NCBI GenBank assembly: GCA_964568425.1
Contig: CAZMPO010000006.1
Coordinates: 1 to 64,000, forward strand
Direction: 5' to 3'
DNA: 64,000 nt
Source of the DNA: CAKSQF01 sp964568425
GTDB taxonomy: Bacteria > Bacillota > Clostridia > Oscillospirales > CAG-272
The notes under the pieces were generated by a model. That model was not told the DNA's origin. It was given only the letters and a program-made list of their open reading frames with translations, and made no database searches. A program made the translations under genes and the position numbers. Shown one piece after another: positions 1 through 9,735 of the stretch; within the stretch, counting starts at the first letter, position 1, and every line of letters starts with the position of its first letter.

Positions 1-1
1 T

Positions 2-3000
2 CCCGACAGCGTGACGAGCATTGGCGAAGAGGCGTTCTATGGTTGCACGAGCCTTACGAGCATCACTATTCCCGACGGCGTGACAAGCATTGGCAGAAGC
101 ACGTTCTATGGTTGCACGAGCCTTGTGAGCATCACCATTCCCGATGGCGTGACAAACATTGGATGGTCTACATTCTATAGTTGCACGAGCCTTGCAAGCA
201 TCACTATTCCTGACAGCGTGACGAATATTAGCAATTATTCGTTCTATGGTTGCACGAACCTTGCGAACATCACCATTCCCGACAGCGTGACGAGCATTGG
301 CGAAGATGCGTTCCATGGTTGCACGAGCCTTGTGAGTATCACCATTGGTGACAGCGTGACGAGCATTGGCTGGCAAGCGTTCTATGGCTGCACAAGCCTT
401 ACGAGCATCACCATCCCCGACAGCGTAACGAATATTGACGACAGTGCGTTCTGGAATTGCACGAGCCTTGTGAGCATCACCATCCCCGACAGCGTAACGA
501 ATATTGGCGACAGTGCGTTCCGTGGTTGCACGAGCCTTGTGAGCATCACCATTCCCGACAGCGTGACGAGCATTGGCTATGGTTCGTTCAGTGGTTGCAC
601 GAGTCTTGCGAGCATCACTATTCCCAACAGTGTGACGAGCATTGGCAGAAGTGCGTTCACGGAATGTACGAGCCTTACTAGCATCACCATTCCCGACAGC
701 GTAACCAGTATCAACAGATACGCGTTCGAAGATTGCGCGAGTCTTACGAGCATCACCATTGGTAACGGCGTGACAAGCATTGGCAGTAGTGCGTTCTATG
801 ATTGCACAAGTCTTGCCAAAGTATACTATAACGGAACAGACGATAAATGGTCAGGCATTAGTATCGAATATGGTAACAATGATCTCATAACATGTGCAAA
901 TATATTTTATTACAGCGAAACAGAACCAAGCAGCAAAGGTTATTATTGGCATTATGTCGATGAAATTCCTACGGTATGGCCAATGCAACTCGAGTTTTCG
1001 TATACTGTTAACGACGATGGAAAAACATGCACCATTACCGGCGTCATAATAAACATCGAGTCGAACTTGATTATTCCCGACGACATAGATAGTTATAAAG
1101 TGAGTTCCATAAGCAAAAACGCATTTGAGAACAACAGAAGTTTCACAAGCATCACCATTCCAGACAGCGTGACAAGCATTGACGAGTATGTGTTCAGCGG
1201 TTGCACAAATCTCAAGACTGTCAACTACACCGGCGACATAGAATCGTGGCTGAATATATCGTTTAACGGATACGACTCCAACCCTTGTCGCAATGGTGCG
1301 TCGCTCTACTTCAATGACAATCTTGTTACCGATATCGTTGTACCGGATACAATTGTCAAAATCAACGATTATGCGTTCAGCGGTTGCGCGAGCCTTACGA
1401 GCATCACTATTTCTGACAGTGTGACGAGTATTGGCGAAAGTGCGTTCTATCGTTGCACGAGCCTTACGAGCATCACCATTCCCGACAGCGTGACGAGCAT
1501 CGATGTAGGTGCATTTTGGAATTGCAAGAGCCTTACAAGTATCATCATCCCGGATAGTGTGACGAGCATTAGCCAGTATGCGTTCAGTGGTTGCACAAGT
1601 CTTACAAGCATCACCATTCCAGACAGCGTGACAAGTATTGGCGAATATGCGTTCTGGGGTTGCACGAGCCTTACAAGCATCACCATTCCAGACAGCGTGA
1701 CGAGCATTGGCTATGGTTCGTTCAGTGGTTGCACGAGTCTTGCGAGCATCACTATTCCCAACAGTGTGACAAGTATTAGCAGCAGTTCGTTCAGCGGTTG
1801 CACAAGCCTTACGAGCATCACCATTCCCGACAGCGTGACAAGCATTGACAATAGTGCGTTCTATGGTTGCACGAGCCTTACGAGCATCACCATCCCCGGC
1901 AGTGTGTACTGGATTGATAAAGATGCATTTTGGGGTTGTTCTAATCTCAAGAGTGTCAATTACACCGGCGATATTGAATCGTGGCTGAAAATATCGTTTG
2001 GCAAATACGAGTCCAATCCCCTGTACCATGGTGCTTCGCTTTTCTTCAACGGCGAACTTATTACCGGTGTTGTAGTGCCGGATACGATAAAAAAGATCAA
2101 CGAATATGCCTTCCGGGGTTGCGCGAGCCTTACGAGCATCACCATTCCCGACAGTGTGACGAGCATTGGCGAATATGCGTTCTCTTGGTGCACGAGCCTT
2201 ACGAGCATCACCATTCCCGACAGCGTGACCAGTATCGGCGAATATGCATTCTGGAATTGCACGAGCATTGCGAGCATCACCATTGGTAACGGCGTGACGA
2301 GCATTGGTGACTGGGCGTTCTATGGTTGCTCGAGCCTTACAGACGTCACTATTTCCAACTGTGTAGCAAACATTTGCTATGGTGCGTTCTATGATTGCAC
2401 AAGCCTTACAAGCATCACCATTCCCGACAGCGTGACCAGTATCGGCGAATATGCGTTCGAAGGTTGCACGAATCTTACAAGTATATACATTCTTAACCCC
2501 GTGACAGATATATCCGGTCGTTATGACACTATTCCATCTCACACGGTCATTTACGGTTATGTGGGCTCAACTGCGGAAATACATGCACAATTTTTCGGCA
2601 ACAAGTTTATTCCACTTGATCCTGAGAATTTGATCCATTCGGGCGAATTTGGTGACGGGTTGACTTGGGAATTGCAGACATATGATGGCGAGCTCGCCAT
2701 CAGTGGCACAGGTGCGATGCCGGAGTATTTATCGGGAGAGGCTCCTTGGAGTGAGTATATCGATCGTATCTTTACCATAAAGATCGACAGTGGAATCACG
2801 AGCATTTGCTCTTTTAAGGAATGCGTAAATCTGATCAGCATTCGCATAAACGGTGCTTCAACCGTGATTCCGGACGATGCGGCGGCAATTATTGATGGTG
2901 CATTAATTTTCGGCATGACGGACTCGACTGCCAAGGTGTATGCGGAAAAGTATGAGAGAAAGTTCATCGAGATTTCGCACGATCATGTTTATGCGGAAAC

Positions 3001-3511
3001 CTGGACATCGGACGAGAGCGGTCACTGGCATGCTTGCACGATATGCGGCGACAAAAAGGACACCGCAGATCACGCATATGACAATAACTGCGACACAGTC
3101 TGTAACATTTGCGAATATGTTCGCGAGATCGTGCATGATTATGCAGAGACATGGTCGCACGACACCGACAATCACTGGCGCGAATGCTCTGTCTGCGGTG
3201 ACAAGGGCGATCTTTCGGGGCATGTTTTTGATGCTGACGGGCACTGTGAGTGTGGGTATGACAAGCCTATGGTCGTTTACGGCGATGCGAGCGGAGACGG
3301 CAAGGTCGACAGCAAGGACATTATTACGATCAAGAAGTACATTGCGAACTTCGACGGTGTGGGGTCGTCGATCGATGTTGCCACAGGTGCTGATGCGAAC
3401 GGCGACGGCAAGATCGACAGCAAGGACATAATTCTTCTCAAGAAGTACATTGCAAATCTTGATTCAAGCGGCAATTCGACTGTGGTGCTTGGTCCGAGCA
3501 AACAAGCCTGA
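2..3511 (+). CDS. BspA-type leucine-rich repeat surface protein with C-terminal type I dockerin (5' end outside window)
   Basis: The frame is open from the first bases of the window, so the true start and any signal peptide lie upstream; about 1169 residues are visible. Most of it is LRR_5/BspA repeats of about 23 residues (pattern AF-x-x-CTSLTSITIPDSVTSIG). They are interrupted near visible residues 270-310, 400-450 and 640-690 by related non-LRR modules, two of which share the motif NYTGDIESWL. Near residues 990-1080 come Cys/His modules with repeated CxxC pairs (ACTICG, VCNICE, ECSVCG). The last 75 residues hold two calcium-loop/helix units (DASGDGKVDSKD and DANGDGKIDSKD, each followed by I-x-x-x-KKYIAN), which is a type I dockerin. 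Inference: an adhesin or scaffold-docked surface protein of a cellulosome-like complex. A strong terminator follows. Confidence 0.88.
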   Translation, partial: PDSVTSIGEEAFYGCTSLTSITIPDGVTSIGRSTFYGCTSLVSITIPDGVTNIGWSTFYSCTSLASITIPDSVTNISNYSFYGCTNLANITIPDSVTSIGEDAFHGCTSLVSITIGDSVTSIGWQAFYGCTSLTSITIPDSVTNIDDSAFWNCTSLVSITIPDSVTNIGDSAFRGCTSLVSITIPDSVTSIGYGSFSGCTSLASITIPNSVTSIGRSAFTECTSLTSITIPDSVTSINRYAFEDCASLTSITIGNGVTSIGSSAFYDCTSLAKVYYNGTDDKWSGISIEYGNNDLITCANIFYYSETEPSSKGYYWHYVDEIPTVWPMQLEFSYTVNDDGKTCTITGVIINIESNLIIPDDIDSYKVSSISKNAFENNRSFTSITIPDSVTSIDEYVFSGCTNLKTVNYTGDIESWLNISFNGYDSNPCRNGASLYFNDNLVTDIVVPDTIVKINDYAFSGCASLTSITISDSVTSIGESAFYRCTSLTSITIPDSVTSIDVGAFWNCKSLTSIIIPDSVTSISQYAFSGCTSLTSITIPDSVTSIGEYAFWGCTSLTSITIPDSVTSIGYGSFSGCTSLASITIPNSVTSISSSSFSGCTSLTSITIPDSVTSIDNSAFYGCTSLTSITIPGSVYWIDKDAFWGCSNLKSVNYTGDIESWLKISFGKYESNPLYHGASLFFNGELITGVVVPDTIKKINEYAFRGCASLTSITIPDSVTSIGEYAFSWCTSLTSITIPDSVTSIGEYAFWNCTSIASITIGNGVTSIGDWAFYGCSSLTDVTISNCVANICYGAFYDCTSLTSITIPDSVTSIGEYAFEGCTNLTSIYILNPVTDISGRYDTIPSHTVIYGYVGSTAEIHAQFFGNKFIPLDPENLIHSGEFGDGLTWELQTYDGELAISGTGAMPEYLSGEAPWSEYIDRIFTIKIDSGITSICSFKECVNLISIRINGASTVIPDDAAAIIDGALIFGMTDSTAKVYAEKYERKFIEISHDHVYAETWTSDESGHWHACTICGDKKDTADHAYDNNCDTVCNICEYVREIVHDYAETWSHDTDNHWRECSVCGDKGDLSGHVFDADGHCECGYDKPMVVYGDASGDGKVDSKDIITIKKYIANFDGVGSSIDVATGADANGDGKIDSKDIILLKKYIANLDSSGNSTVVLGPSKQA
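11..2480 (+). repeat. Tandem 69-bp coding repeats (LRR array)
   Basis: Units of about 69 bp encode the 23-residue LRR_5 repeat. They stay very similar at DNA level, including synonymous positions. Positions 557-636 and 1691-1770 are identical over 80 bases and 1134 bp apart (a multiple of 3), as expected from recent in-frame duplication or gene conversion. Confidence 0.9.
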
Positions 3512-3523
3512 TCAACATGCAAA

Positions 3524-3558
3524 AAACAAGGAACCCCTTTTTGCGGGGTTCCTTGTTT
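3524..3558. terminator. Bidirectional intrinsic terminator
   Basis: A 14-bp perfect stem (3524-3537 with 3545-3558, core GGAACCCC/GGGGTTCC) has a 7-base loop. There is a T-run on the right and an A-run on the left. It lies between the converging LRR gene and the GH3 gene and can stop transcription from both. Confidence 0.93.
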
Positions 3559-3570
3559 TTGGTTTTTGAT

Positions 3571-6500
3571 TTACTTTTTGCGTTTTTTCAGGATCACGAT
3601 CAGGACTGCCGCGACTGCTGTGACCGTGCAGGCGGCGGTGATGATTATCATGATCATTGTCGCGTTACCGCTATCGTCCTTAGTGACGGGCTGTCCGTTA
3701 TCGGTCGTTATTGCGGGATCTTCGGGTTTAGGATCGGGATCGGGCGTGGGAGGCTCGACATAATCGATCGGAGAGACGTTTTTGGGATCTCCGACATAGA
3801 GTTCCTTGAGGTTTAGCGTTCCCTCTTCAACGACGAATTTGAGGACATGCTCGGTCTTATCAAATTCGAGATCGATCGGGAGACCGCCGCAATAATAGTG
3901 GTACTCGCCGTCGGTGCCGGTCTCGACCGTTATGACCTTTTTGTTATCGACATAGATCGAGAATTTAGCGGCAGAGCCGACATTTTGGACATTTGCCGAG
4001 ATCGAATATTTTGCTTCGGCATCGGTGCCGATCTTATAGTAATAGGTCGATCCGGTGGTAAGTCCGCAGAGTGCGCCGTCCTTTTGGGTGACGCCTTCGA
4101 CATTCTCCGCGATATTATGATCGTTAACATCGATCGTACTTCCGCTTGAAAGGACTGCCGAGGTCATCTGATCGCCTGCTGTTGAGCGGAGCAGGAATTT
4201 GATAATATACTTTGCGTTATTTTGAAGTTGCTCGCGAGAGATGATGCCGCTTCTGTATGCGGACACGACATCAGAGTTGTTGGGGTTGCCCGACTGAACA
4301 TTATTTCCGCCGAGGATCGCCGCGGTCTCAATATTGTTATTGCTCCAGTCGGAGATGGTGATACCCTCGTATTTCCACTCATTTCTGAGTATCTGTGTCA
4401 TAATATCGCTGTTACTCGACATTTCCGAGCCATTCACGAGGTTATACGAGCTCATGATGGTCATCGGATCGGCGTTTTTGACGCAGATCTCGAAGCCTTT
4501 AAGATATATCTCGCGAATTGCTCTTTCGCTTGCGACTACGTTATGGTCGGTACGGTTATATTCCTGATTATTGAGTGCGAAGTGCTTTATTGACACGCCG
4601 ACGCCGTTCATCTGGCATCCCTTTACCATTTCGGCGGCAAAGAGTCCGGCAACAAGCGGATCTTCCGAATAATACTCGAAATTTCTTCCGCAACGCGGAT
4701 TTCTATGAATATTCATACCGGGTGCGAGGATTATATCGACCCCGTTTGCGTAGCATTCTTTGCCGAATGCTTCGCCGAACCTAAAGGCAAGCTCAAGGTT
4801 CCATGTAGCGGCAAGGGCGGCAGAGCACGGGAAATATGTTGCTTTCTGACCGTTTGTGAATCTAATGCCCGCAGGGCCATCTGCCGTGAATGCAAGCGGC
4901 ACGCCGTAATCGTTTTTAGCATTAGAGCCGTTGAGAGTGCCGACGCATCCCGTACCCGTGCCCGGTCCGCCGTTTGCGGTGGTATCGATATGGAATATGC
5001 CTGCAAGATTTGCAAGCTCGGTGATCGACAGCTGAGAAAGGAATTTTTCGAGCGTCTCTTCAAAATCATCACTGCCGTCGTAATACTTCTTCATGAGATC
5101 TTCATACATGATCTTTGTTTCGAGAGTTACGCCCGAAAGATCGGCGAGTGTGAAGTCATCGGTATTATCGACCCAAGTACGTTCCTTATCTTCAGTGTAA
5201 GGAGAAAACGTGAGCGTATCAAGGAACGCCTCGACACCGTCAAGCTGTGCGCCCTCGAGCACAATGGTATTTTCGCCCTTATTGAGGTGGATCTTGATAG
5301 GGTCGCTGTCGGTGAAGCGATATTTTTGATACGTATCGCCCGCGCCGGAATGTATGCCCGTTCTGACCAACGAGAGACCATCATCGATCTTTTTACCGTT
5401 GACTTTGACATCGAAAGCGTTCTTTGCGGCTTTTGTCCAATCGGAATAGGATACCACGAGATCGTAGTCGCCTTCGTCTGCCGCATTTACGGTATAGGTA
5501 AGTGTGGTGGTATCTTTTGTCACGCAGACGAAGTTATTATACGGGTATACCGATGTCCGGGGCTTTTCCTCGGCATATTCCGCACCGATGATCAGACTGC
5601 CGTTCTCGGGCAGATCGGTGTTCCAGAGGTCAAAATGAGAAAGGTTTGCAAGAACGGACGGAACCTTGATCTTAAACTCGACATCGCCCTCGGGAAGCTC
5701 GATAGTACATCTGTCCGCGCCGAGTTTATACGAATACCAGCCGCCTGTCACGGGACAATCAAATCTCACGTTCTGCTTGGTGCCGTTAACATAGATCTGA
5801 CACATATCGTTCAGCGCATAACTGTTACCGTTTGTATTGGTCATCGCCATCATATACGTTCCGGCTCTTTCGACCTTGAGGTTATAGACGAGCTCGGTAT
5901 TGGCGTTAAGGTAAGAAAGTCCGTAGAACATTATGAGGTTATAATAATCGGCGTTCTCCTGATGCACCCAATCGCTGTAGCTTGCCGCATCGAGTGCGCG
6001 AACCGTCGATTTACCGTACGCCTTTATCGTAGTGGTCTTAGACGATATATAATCGGCGTTTATTGTCTCGTATTTTCCGTTTGAAAGAAGTCTTTCGGGG
6101 ATCTGCGTCTTTATTGCACTGAGTTGTTCAACGATCTTATGCTCGCTCTGCGTATAGGTCGCGCGGACGCCGCCCTGCCCTGCATTTTTGATCGAATTGC
6201 CGACATAGATCTTATAATCGCCCTTTTCGAGCAGGTACGCGGATTTTGTGATCTTTCCGGTATCGTCGTAATCCGCCATACTGTCGATAGCAAACGAGAC
6301 GGTCAGTGTCTGGCTCTCGCCCGGTGCGAGAAGCTTAGTTTTGGCAAATCCGCCGAGTTCTTTGGCGGGATTGCCGAGGATATTATCGGGTGCGCTGTAA
6401 TAGACCTGAACGACCTCTTTACCGCTGAATTTTTCACCCGTATTTTTTACTGTCGATGTGACGGTAACATTTCCGTCATCGAACGAAACCTTATCGACCG

Positions 6501-7353
6501 AAATATCGAATGTTGTGTACGAGAGTCCGAAGCCGAATTCGTAGTTGACCTTTTCATATTTTGGATCAAAGGTCTCAAACTGTCTGTATCCGACATAGAT
6601 ATCCTCGTAATAGATCGTATCCACACACTGATCAAAGGTCCTCGACGAGAGATAATCATCATAAGAGGCAGCCCATGTATCGGTGGTCTTGCCCGACGGT
6701 GTGACCTTGCCTGTCAAGAGATTTGCGATCGCCGTTCCGCCGATCTGACCGCCGAAATAAGGCAGGAGTATTGCCGAAACGCCTGACTCATTCAGCCATG
6801 TGGTATCGACCAGACCGCCTACATTGAGAACGACCGCAACCTTTCCGGGATAGGATCTGACAAGACCTCGGATATCGTTTTTTTCCTTTGTTGTGAGGTA
6901 ATAGCCGTCATTACCGCCACCGTCATTTATCGGTCTGTCTCCGCCCTCGGTCGTAGTGCGACTGATGAAATAAACTACCCTGTCATATCCGGTCTCGGAT
7001 GCCTTTTTCATCGTCTTTGCCGACTTTATAAGTCCGTCCTTTGCCGCCTGTTCAAGTCCTGCTTTCGGAGTGATGATTTTGTTTGTCTGAACCTCACCCG
7101 AGCCCCTGCCGCCGGCTATGTAACCATCGTCCTGAGCACTACCGAGCATACCTATATTCATCGATGAGTCAAACGGCAAGCATCCGTCATCGTTTTTGAG
7201 AAGGACAGCTCCTTCCTCGGCGATCTCAAGAGCGATATCGCTGTTTTCTTTGAGCGGTTTTGCGTTCGAAGCAAACAGTGTGAGTTCGGGAACGACAAGC
7301 GACATACAAAGAAGCACGCACAGAAGTATTTTGCCAAATCGTTTCGGTTTCAT
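3571..7353 (-). CDS. Glycoside hydrolase family 3 with swapped domain order and C-terminal membrane anchor
   Basis: A 1260-residue secreted beta-glycosidase, probably beta-glucosidase or xylosidase. An N-terminal signal sequence (about 1-29) is followed by the GH3 C-terminal-type domain first (about 40-240, motif GGRGSGEV, ending near PSGKTTDTW), then an Fn3-like domain (about 285-380), and two beta-sandwich, carbohydrate-binding-like regions (about 440-740). The (beta/alpha)8 GH3 N-terminal domain comes last (about 745-1110). That domain holds KHFALNNQE (923-931) and ISDW with Asp1002, the expected nucleophile. This reversed order is known from Ruminococcus/Butyrivibrio beta-glucosidases. 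The tail is a Pro/Asp linker, one hydrophobic helix and KKRKK, so the enzyme is probably surface-anchored; no LPXTG sorting motif is present. AAAGGA lies 9 bases before the ATG. Last gene of a leftward series. Confidence 0.93.
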   Translation of the reverse strand: MKPKRFGKILLCVLLCMSLVVPELTLFASNAKPLKENSDIALEIAEEGAVLLKNDDGCLPFDSSMNIGMLGSAQDDGYIAGGRGSGEVQTNKIITPKAGLEQAAKDGLIKSAKTMKKASETGYDRVVYFISRTTTEGGDRPINDGGGNDGYYLTTKEKNDIRGLVRSYPGKVAVVLNVGGLVDTTWLNESGVSAILLPYFGGQIGGTAIANLLTGKVTPSGKTTDTWAASYDDYLSSRTFDQCVDTIYYEDIYVGYRQFETFDPKYEKVNYEFGFGLSYTTFDISVDKVSFDDGNVTVTSTVKNTGEKFSGKEVVQVYYSAPDNILGNPAKELGGFAKTKLLAPGESQTLTVSFAIDSMADYDDTGKITKSAYLLEKGDYKIYVGNSIKNAGQGGVRATYTQSEHKIVEQLSAIKTQIPERLLSNGKYETINADYISSKTTTIKAYGKSTVRALDAASYSDWVHQENADYYNLIMFYGLSYLNANTELVYNLKVERAGTYMMAMTNTNGNSYALNDMCQIYVNGTKQNVRFDCPVTGGWYSYKLGADRCTIELPEGDVEFKIKVPSVLANLSHFDLWNTDLPENGSLIIGAEYAEEKPRTSVYPYNNFVCVTKDTTTLTYTVNAADEGDYDLVVSYSDWTKAAKNAFDVKVNGKKIDDGLSLVRTGIHSGAGDTYQKYRFTDSDPIKIHLNKGENTIVLEGAQLDGVEAFLDTLTFSPYTEDKERTWVDNTDDFTLADLSGVTLETKIMYEDLMKKYYDGSDDFEETLEKFLSQLSITELANLAGIFHIDTTANGGPGTGTGCVGTLNGSNAKNDYGVPLAFTADGPAGIRFTNGQKATYFPCSAALAATWNLELAFRFGEAFGKECYANGVDIILAPGMNIHRNPRCGRNFEYYSEDPLVAGLFAAEMVKGCQMNGVGVSIKHFALNNQEYNRTDHNVVASERAIREIYLKGFEICVKNADPMTIMSSYNLVNGSEMSSNSDIMTQILRNEWKYEGITISDWSNNNIETAAILGGNNVQSGNPNNSDVVSAYRSGIISREQLQNNAKYIIKFLLRSTAGDQMTSAVLSSGSTIDVNDHNIAENVEGVTQKDGALCGLTTGSTYYYKIGTDAEAKYSISANVQNVGSAAKFSIYVDNKKVITVETGTDGEYHYYCGGLPIDLEFDKTEHVLKFVVEEGTLNLKELYVGDPKNVSPIDYVEPPTPDPDPKPEDPAITTDNGQPVTKDDSGNATMIMIIITAACTVTAVAAVLIVILKKRKK

Positions 7354-7391
7354 ATTACAAAATCCTTTCGTTATATATCTTCCAAATCAAA

Positions 7392-8444
7392 TCAGAAAAC
7401 AAATCCAACAAGAGTTTTGAGTGTGTTTACTGCACCGTCAATGTGACTGCGTTCGTAGCCGTGGGATGCATAGACGCCGGCACCGATAAGGGCGTGGCGA
7501 ACATCATAACCCGCACGCAGTGTTGCCTCGACATCCGAACCGTAATGGGGATAGACATCAAGCGCGTAATCGGCTCTCATTTTTTCAGCAGCCTTTACAA
7601 GTCTTGTGACCATTGAGTAATCATAGGGCCCGCCGCTGTCCTTGACGCAGATCGAGGTCTGACGCTCGGTGCAGTTAAGCCCGACGCCGACGCATCCCAT
7701 ATCGACAGAAAGCGCCTCGGTCACCCCTGCGGGGACAGATGCCGATCCGCCGTGTCCGACCTCCTCATAAGCGGTCACATGAACATAGATGCGCCTGCTT
7801 GGGGTGAGATCGTGATCGGCGAGATATTTTGCGAAACCGAGAACGATCGCTACCGAAAGTTTATCATCGAGAAATCTGCTCTTGATATATCCACTGGGTG
7901 TGATCTTGGTTCTGGGATCAAAGCAAACGATATCGCCGACCGATATTGCAAGTTCGGACACATCGCTTGCCGACGATGCTATCTCGTCCAAAACGACCTC
8001 GGTGGTATCGAAGCTTCGCGAGGTGGAATTGTACGCGCCGTTGACATGAATTGAGGGATTGACGAGTTGAAGCGTTCCGTCATATGCCCTGCCCCATCTG
8101 GTATAGACCCTGACATTTTCGCCCTCGGCGTTGTTTGCGTTCATTCCTCCGAGAGGCGTCACTCTGAGTCTGCCGTTGCCCTTTATCTCGGCAACCATTG
8201 CGCCGAGTGTGTCCATATGCGTCTCGATCAAAAGTCCGTTTTCGGCATCACTTCCGCCGAGGTCGACGAGCACGCCGCCCTTATTCGTGAGCTTTGCGTT
8301 AAATCCCAGCAGTTCGTATTCATTCTTGACATATGCGGCGGCTTTATCGGTATATCCCGTCGGGCTGTCAATGGCGAGTATCTCGCAAAGCTTTTTCAAA
8401 ATAAAATCCGAATATTCCTTAAAATTCACTTCAATGTTATCCAT
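7392..8444 (-). CDS. M42 family metallopeptidase (glutamyl aminopeptidase type)
   Basis: A 350-residue cytosolic di-metal aminopeptidase of the FrvX/YsdC (M42) family, which releases N-terminal residues from peptides. Visible metal ligands and catalytic motifs are THMDTLG, SRFLDDK, YEEVGHGG, VDMG and the C-terminal YASHGYERSH, all in the family order. The start at 8444 is preferred over in-frame ATGs at 8465 and 8456 because GGAG lies 6 bases upstream. It then overlaps the pepT stop by 8 bases, which suggests translational coupling. With pepT it forms a peptide-use pair beside the glycosidases. Confidence 0.9.
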   Translation of the reverse strand: MDNIEVNFKEYSDFILKKLCEILAIDSPTGYTDKAAAYVKNEYELLGFNAKLTNKGGVLVDLGGSDAENGLLIETHMDTLGAMVAEIKGNGRLRVTPLGGMNANNAEGENVRVYTRWGRAYDGTLQLVNPSIHVNGAYNSTSRSFDTTEVVLDEIASSASDVSELAISVGDIVCFDPRTKITPSGYIKSRFLDDKLSVAIVLGFAKYLADHDLTPSRRIYVHVTAYEEVGHGGSASVPAGVTEALSVDMGCVGVGLNCTERQTSICVKDSGGPYDYSMVTRLVKAAEKMRADYALDVYPHYGSDVEATLRAGYDVRHALIGAGVYASHGYERSHIDGAVNTLKTLVGFVF

Positions 8445-9675
8445 TATTTTCTCCATGTTCAGCAAATGCTTTGACGATGCCGACGATTACATCGGCAGCA
8501 AGATTCAAGCCCTCGACGGTTATATGCTCATAAGGACCGTGGAATGCGTGACCGCCCGTTCCGAGATTCGGGCAGGGCAGTCCGAGTGCCGAAAGTCTTG
8601 CTCCGTCCGTACCGCCTCTGATCGGCGGTGATTTAGGCTCAAGTCCGATAGATCTTATCGCCTCTTTTGCGCGATCGACAACCTCCATATACGGCTCGAT
8701 CTTGTCGCGCATGTTGCCGTAGGAGTCGGTAAGCTTCAGCGAAAGCGTACCGCTGCCGTATTTTTCATTGAGTATATCCACCGCATGGGTGATCGTTCTC
8801 TTTCGAGCCTCAAAGAACTCTTTCGAGTGGTCGCGGATTATATAGTGCGACTCGGCGTGCTCGACATCTCCCGAGATCGATGTCAGATGATAGAATCCCT
8901 CATAGCCCTCGGTGTTTCTCGGTGTGTCAGCCGACGGGAGCATCGAGTTAAGCTCGACAAGCACGAGTGCGGCATTCACCATCGTATCTTTGGCAGAGCC
9001 GGGATGGACATTGAATCCGGATGCGACGACATCGGCTGAGGCGGCATTGAAGTTCTCGTACACGATCTCGCCCTCATCGTCTCCGTCAACCGTATAAGCA
9101 AGATCGGCGTCGAATTTTTCAAGATCAAAGCTCTCGGTGCCTCTTCCGACCTCCTCGTCGGGGGTAAAGGCTATCGATATCTGACCGTGCGGGATTTTTT
9201 CGGCAAGCACTCTCTCGACCATCGTCATGATCGCCGCGACGCCTGCCTTGTCATCCGCGCCGAGAAGGGTCGTTCCGTCCGTGGTGATAAGCGTTCTGCC
9301 GCGAAGATCGGCGAGATGCGGGAAATCGGAAACCCTCAGCACGCGTCCGCTATCGCCGAGAGCCAGATCGCCGCCGTCATAGTTTTCGTGGATCTGCGGC
9401 GAAACATTCTCGCCCGAAAAATCGGGGGATGTGTCCATATGTGCGACAAATCCTATCTTTTTCTTCGACTCGTACCCTTCTGTCGCGGGGATCTTGGCAT
9501 ACACGACACCGCCCGATCTGTCAAGAGCAACATCGGATGCACCAAGCTCTGAAAGCTCGCTTTTCAGAAGTTCGGCAAGAGCGAAGACATTGTCGGACGA
9601 CGGTGTGCTGTTGCTTTCCTCGTCCGATCTTGTGTTTATCGTTACATATCTTAAAAATCTTTCAACTGCTTCCAC
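8437..9675 (-). CDS. pepT: Peptidase T (tripeptide aminopeptidase, M20B)
   Basis: A 412-residue zinc tripeptidase, the usual family length. Motifs are AHMDTSPDFSG (His79, Asp81), the central TTDGTTLLGADDKAG, the catalytic/metal DEEVGRGTE, and the C-terminal PIRGGTDGARLS and NLGTGGHAFHGPYE. It hydrolyses tripeptides in the cytosol. The start is GTG with AAGGAG 7 bases upstream. It lies 60 bases after dut and overlaps the M42 gene by 8 bases. Confidence 0.95.
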   Translation of the reverse strand: MEAVERFLRYVTINTRSDEESNSTPSSDNVFALAELLKSELSELGASDVALDRSGGVVYAKIPATEGYESKKKIGFVAHMDTSPDFSGENVSPQIHENYDGGDLALGDSGRVLRVSDFPHLADLRGRTLITTDGTTLLGADDKAGVAAIMTMVERVLAEKIPHGQISIAFTPDEEVGRGTESFDLEKFDADLAYTVDGDDEGEIVYENFNAASADVVASGFNVHPGSAKDTMVNAALVLVELNSMLPSADTPRNTEGYEGFYHLTSISGDVEHAESHYIIRDHSKEFFEARKRTITHAVDILNEKYGSGTLSLKLTDSYGNMRDKIEPYMEVVDRAKEAIRSIGLEPKSPPIRGGTDGARLSALGLPCPNLGTGGHAFHGPYEHITVEGLNLAADVIVGIVKAFAEHGENNG

Positions 9676-9735
9676 GGGAAATCTCCTTGGGTTTGATGGG
9701 TTTAATGAGTATTATCGTAATATTATCGTTTCGGT

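Noticed and set aside
11..2480. Regular repeats considered as a CRISPR array
   Set aside because: Unit of about 69 bp without unique spacers, in one open frame encoding LRRs; no cas genes.
851..2542. Long open frame (563 codons) on the minus strand opposite the LRR array
   Set aside because: It arises because the repeat unit lacks stops in that frame; the translation is repetitive low-complexity, while the plus strand shows a clear LRR/dockerin protein.
4705..6084. 459-codon plus-strand frame inside the GH3 gene
   Set aside because: Antisense shadow of a clearly recognised GH3 protein; no RBS and no recognisable domain.
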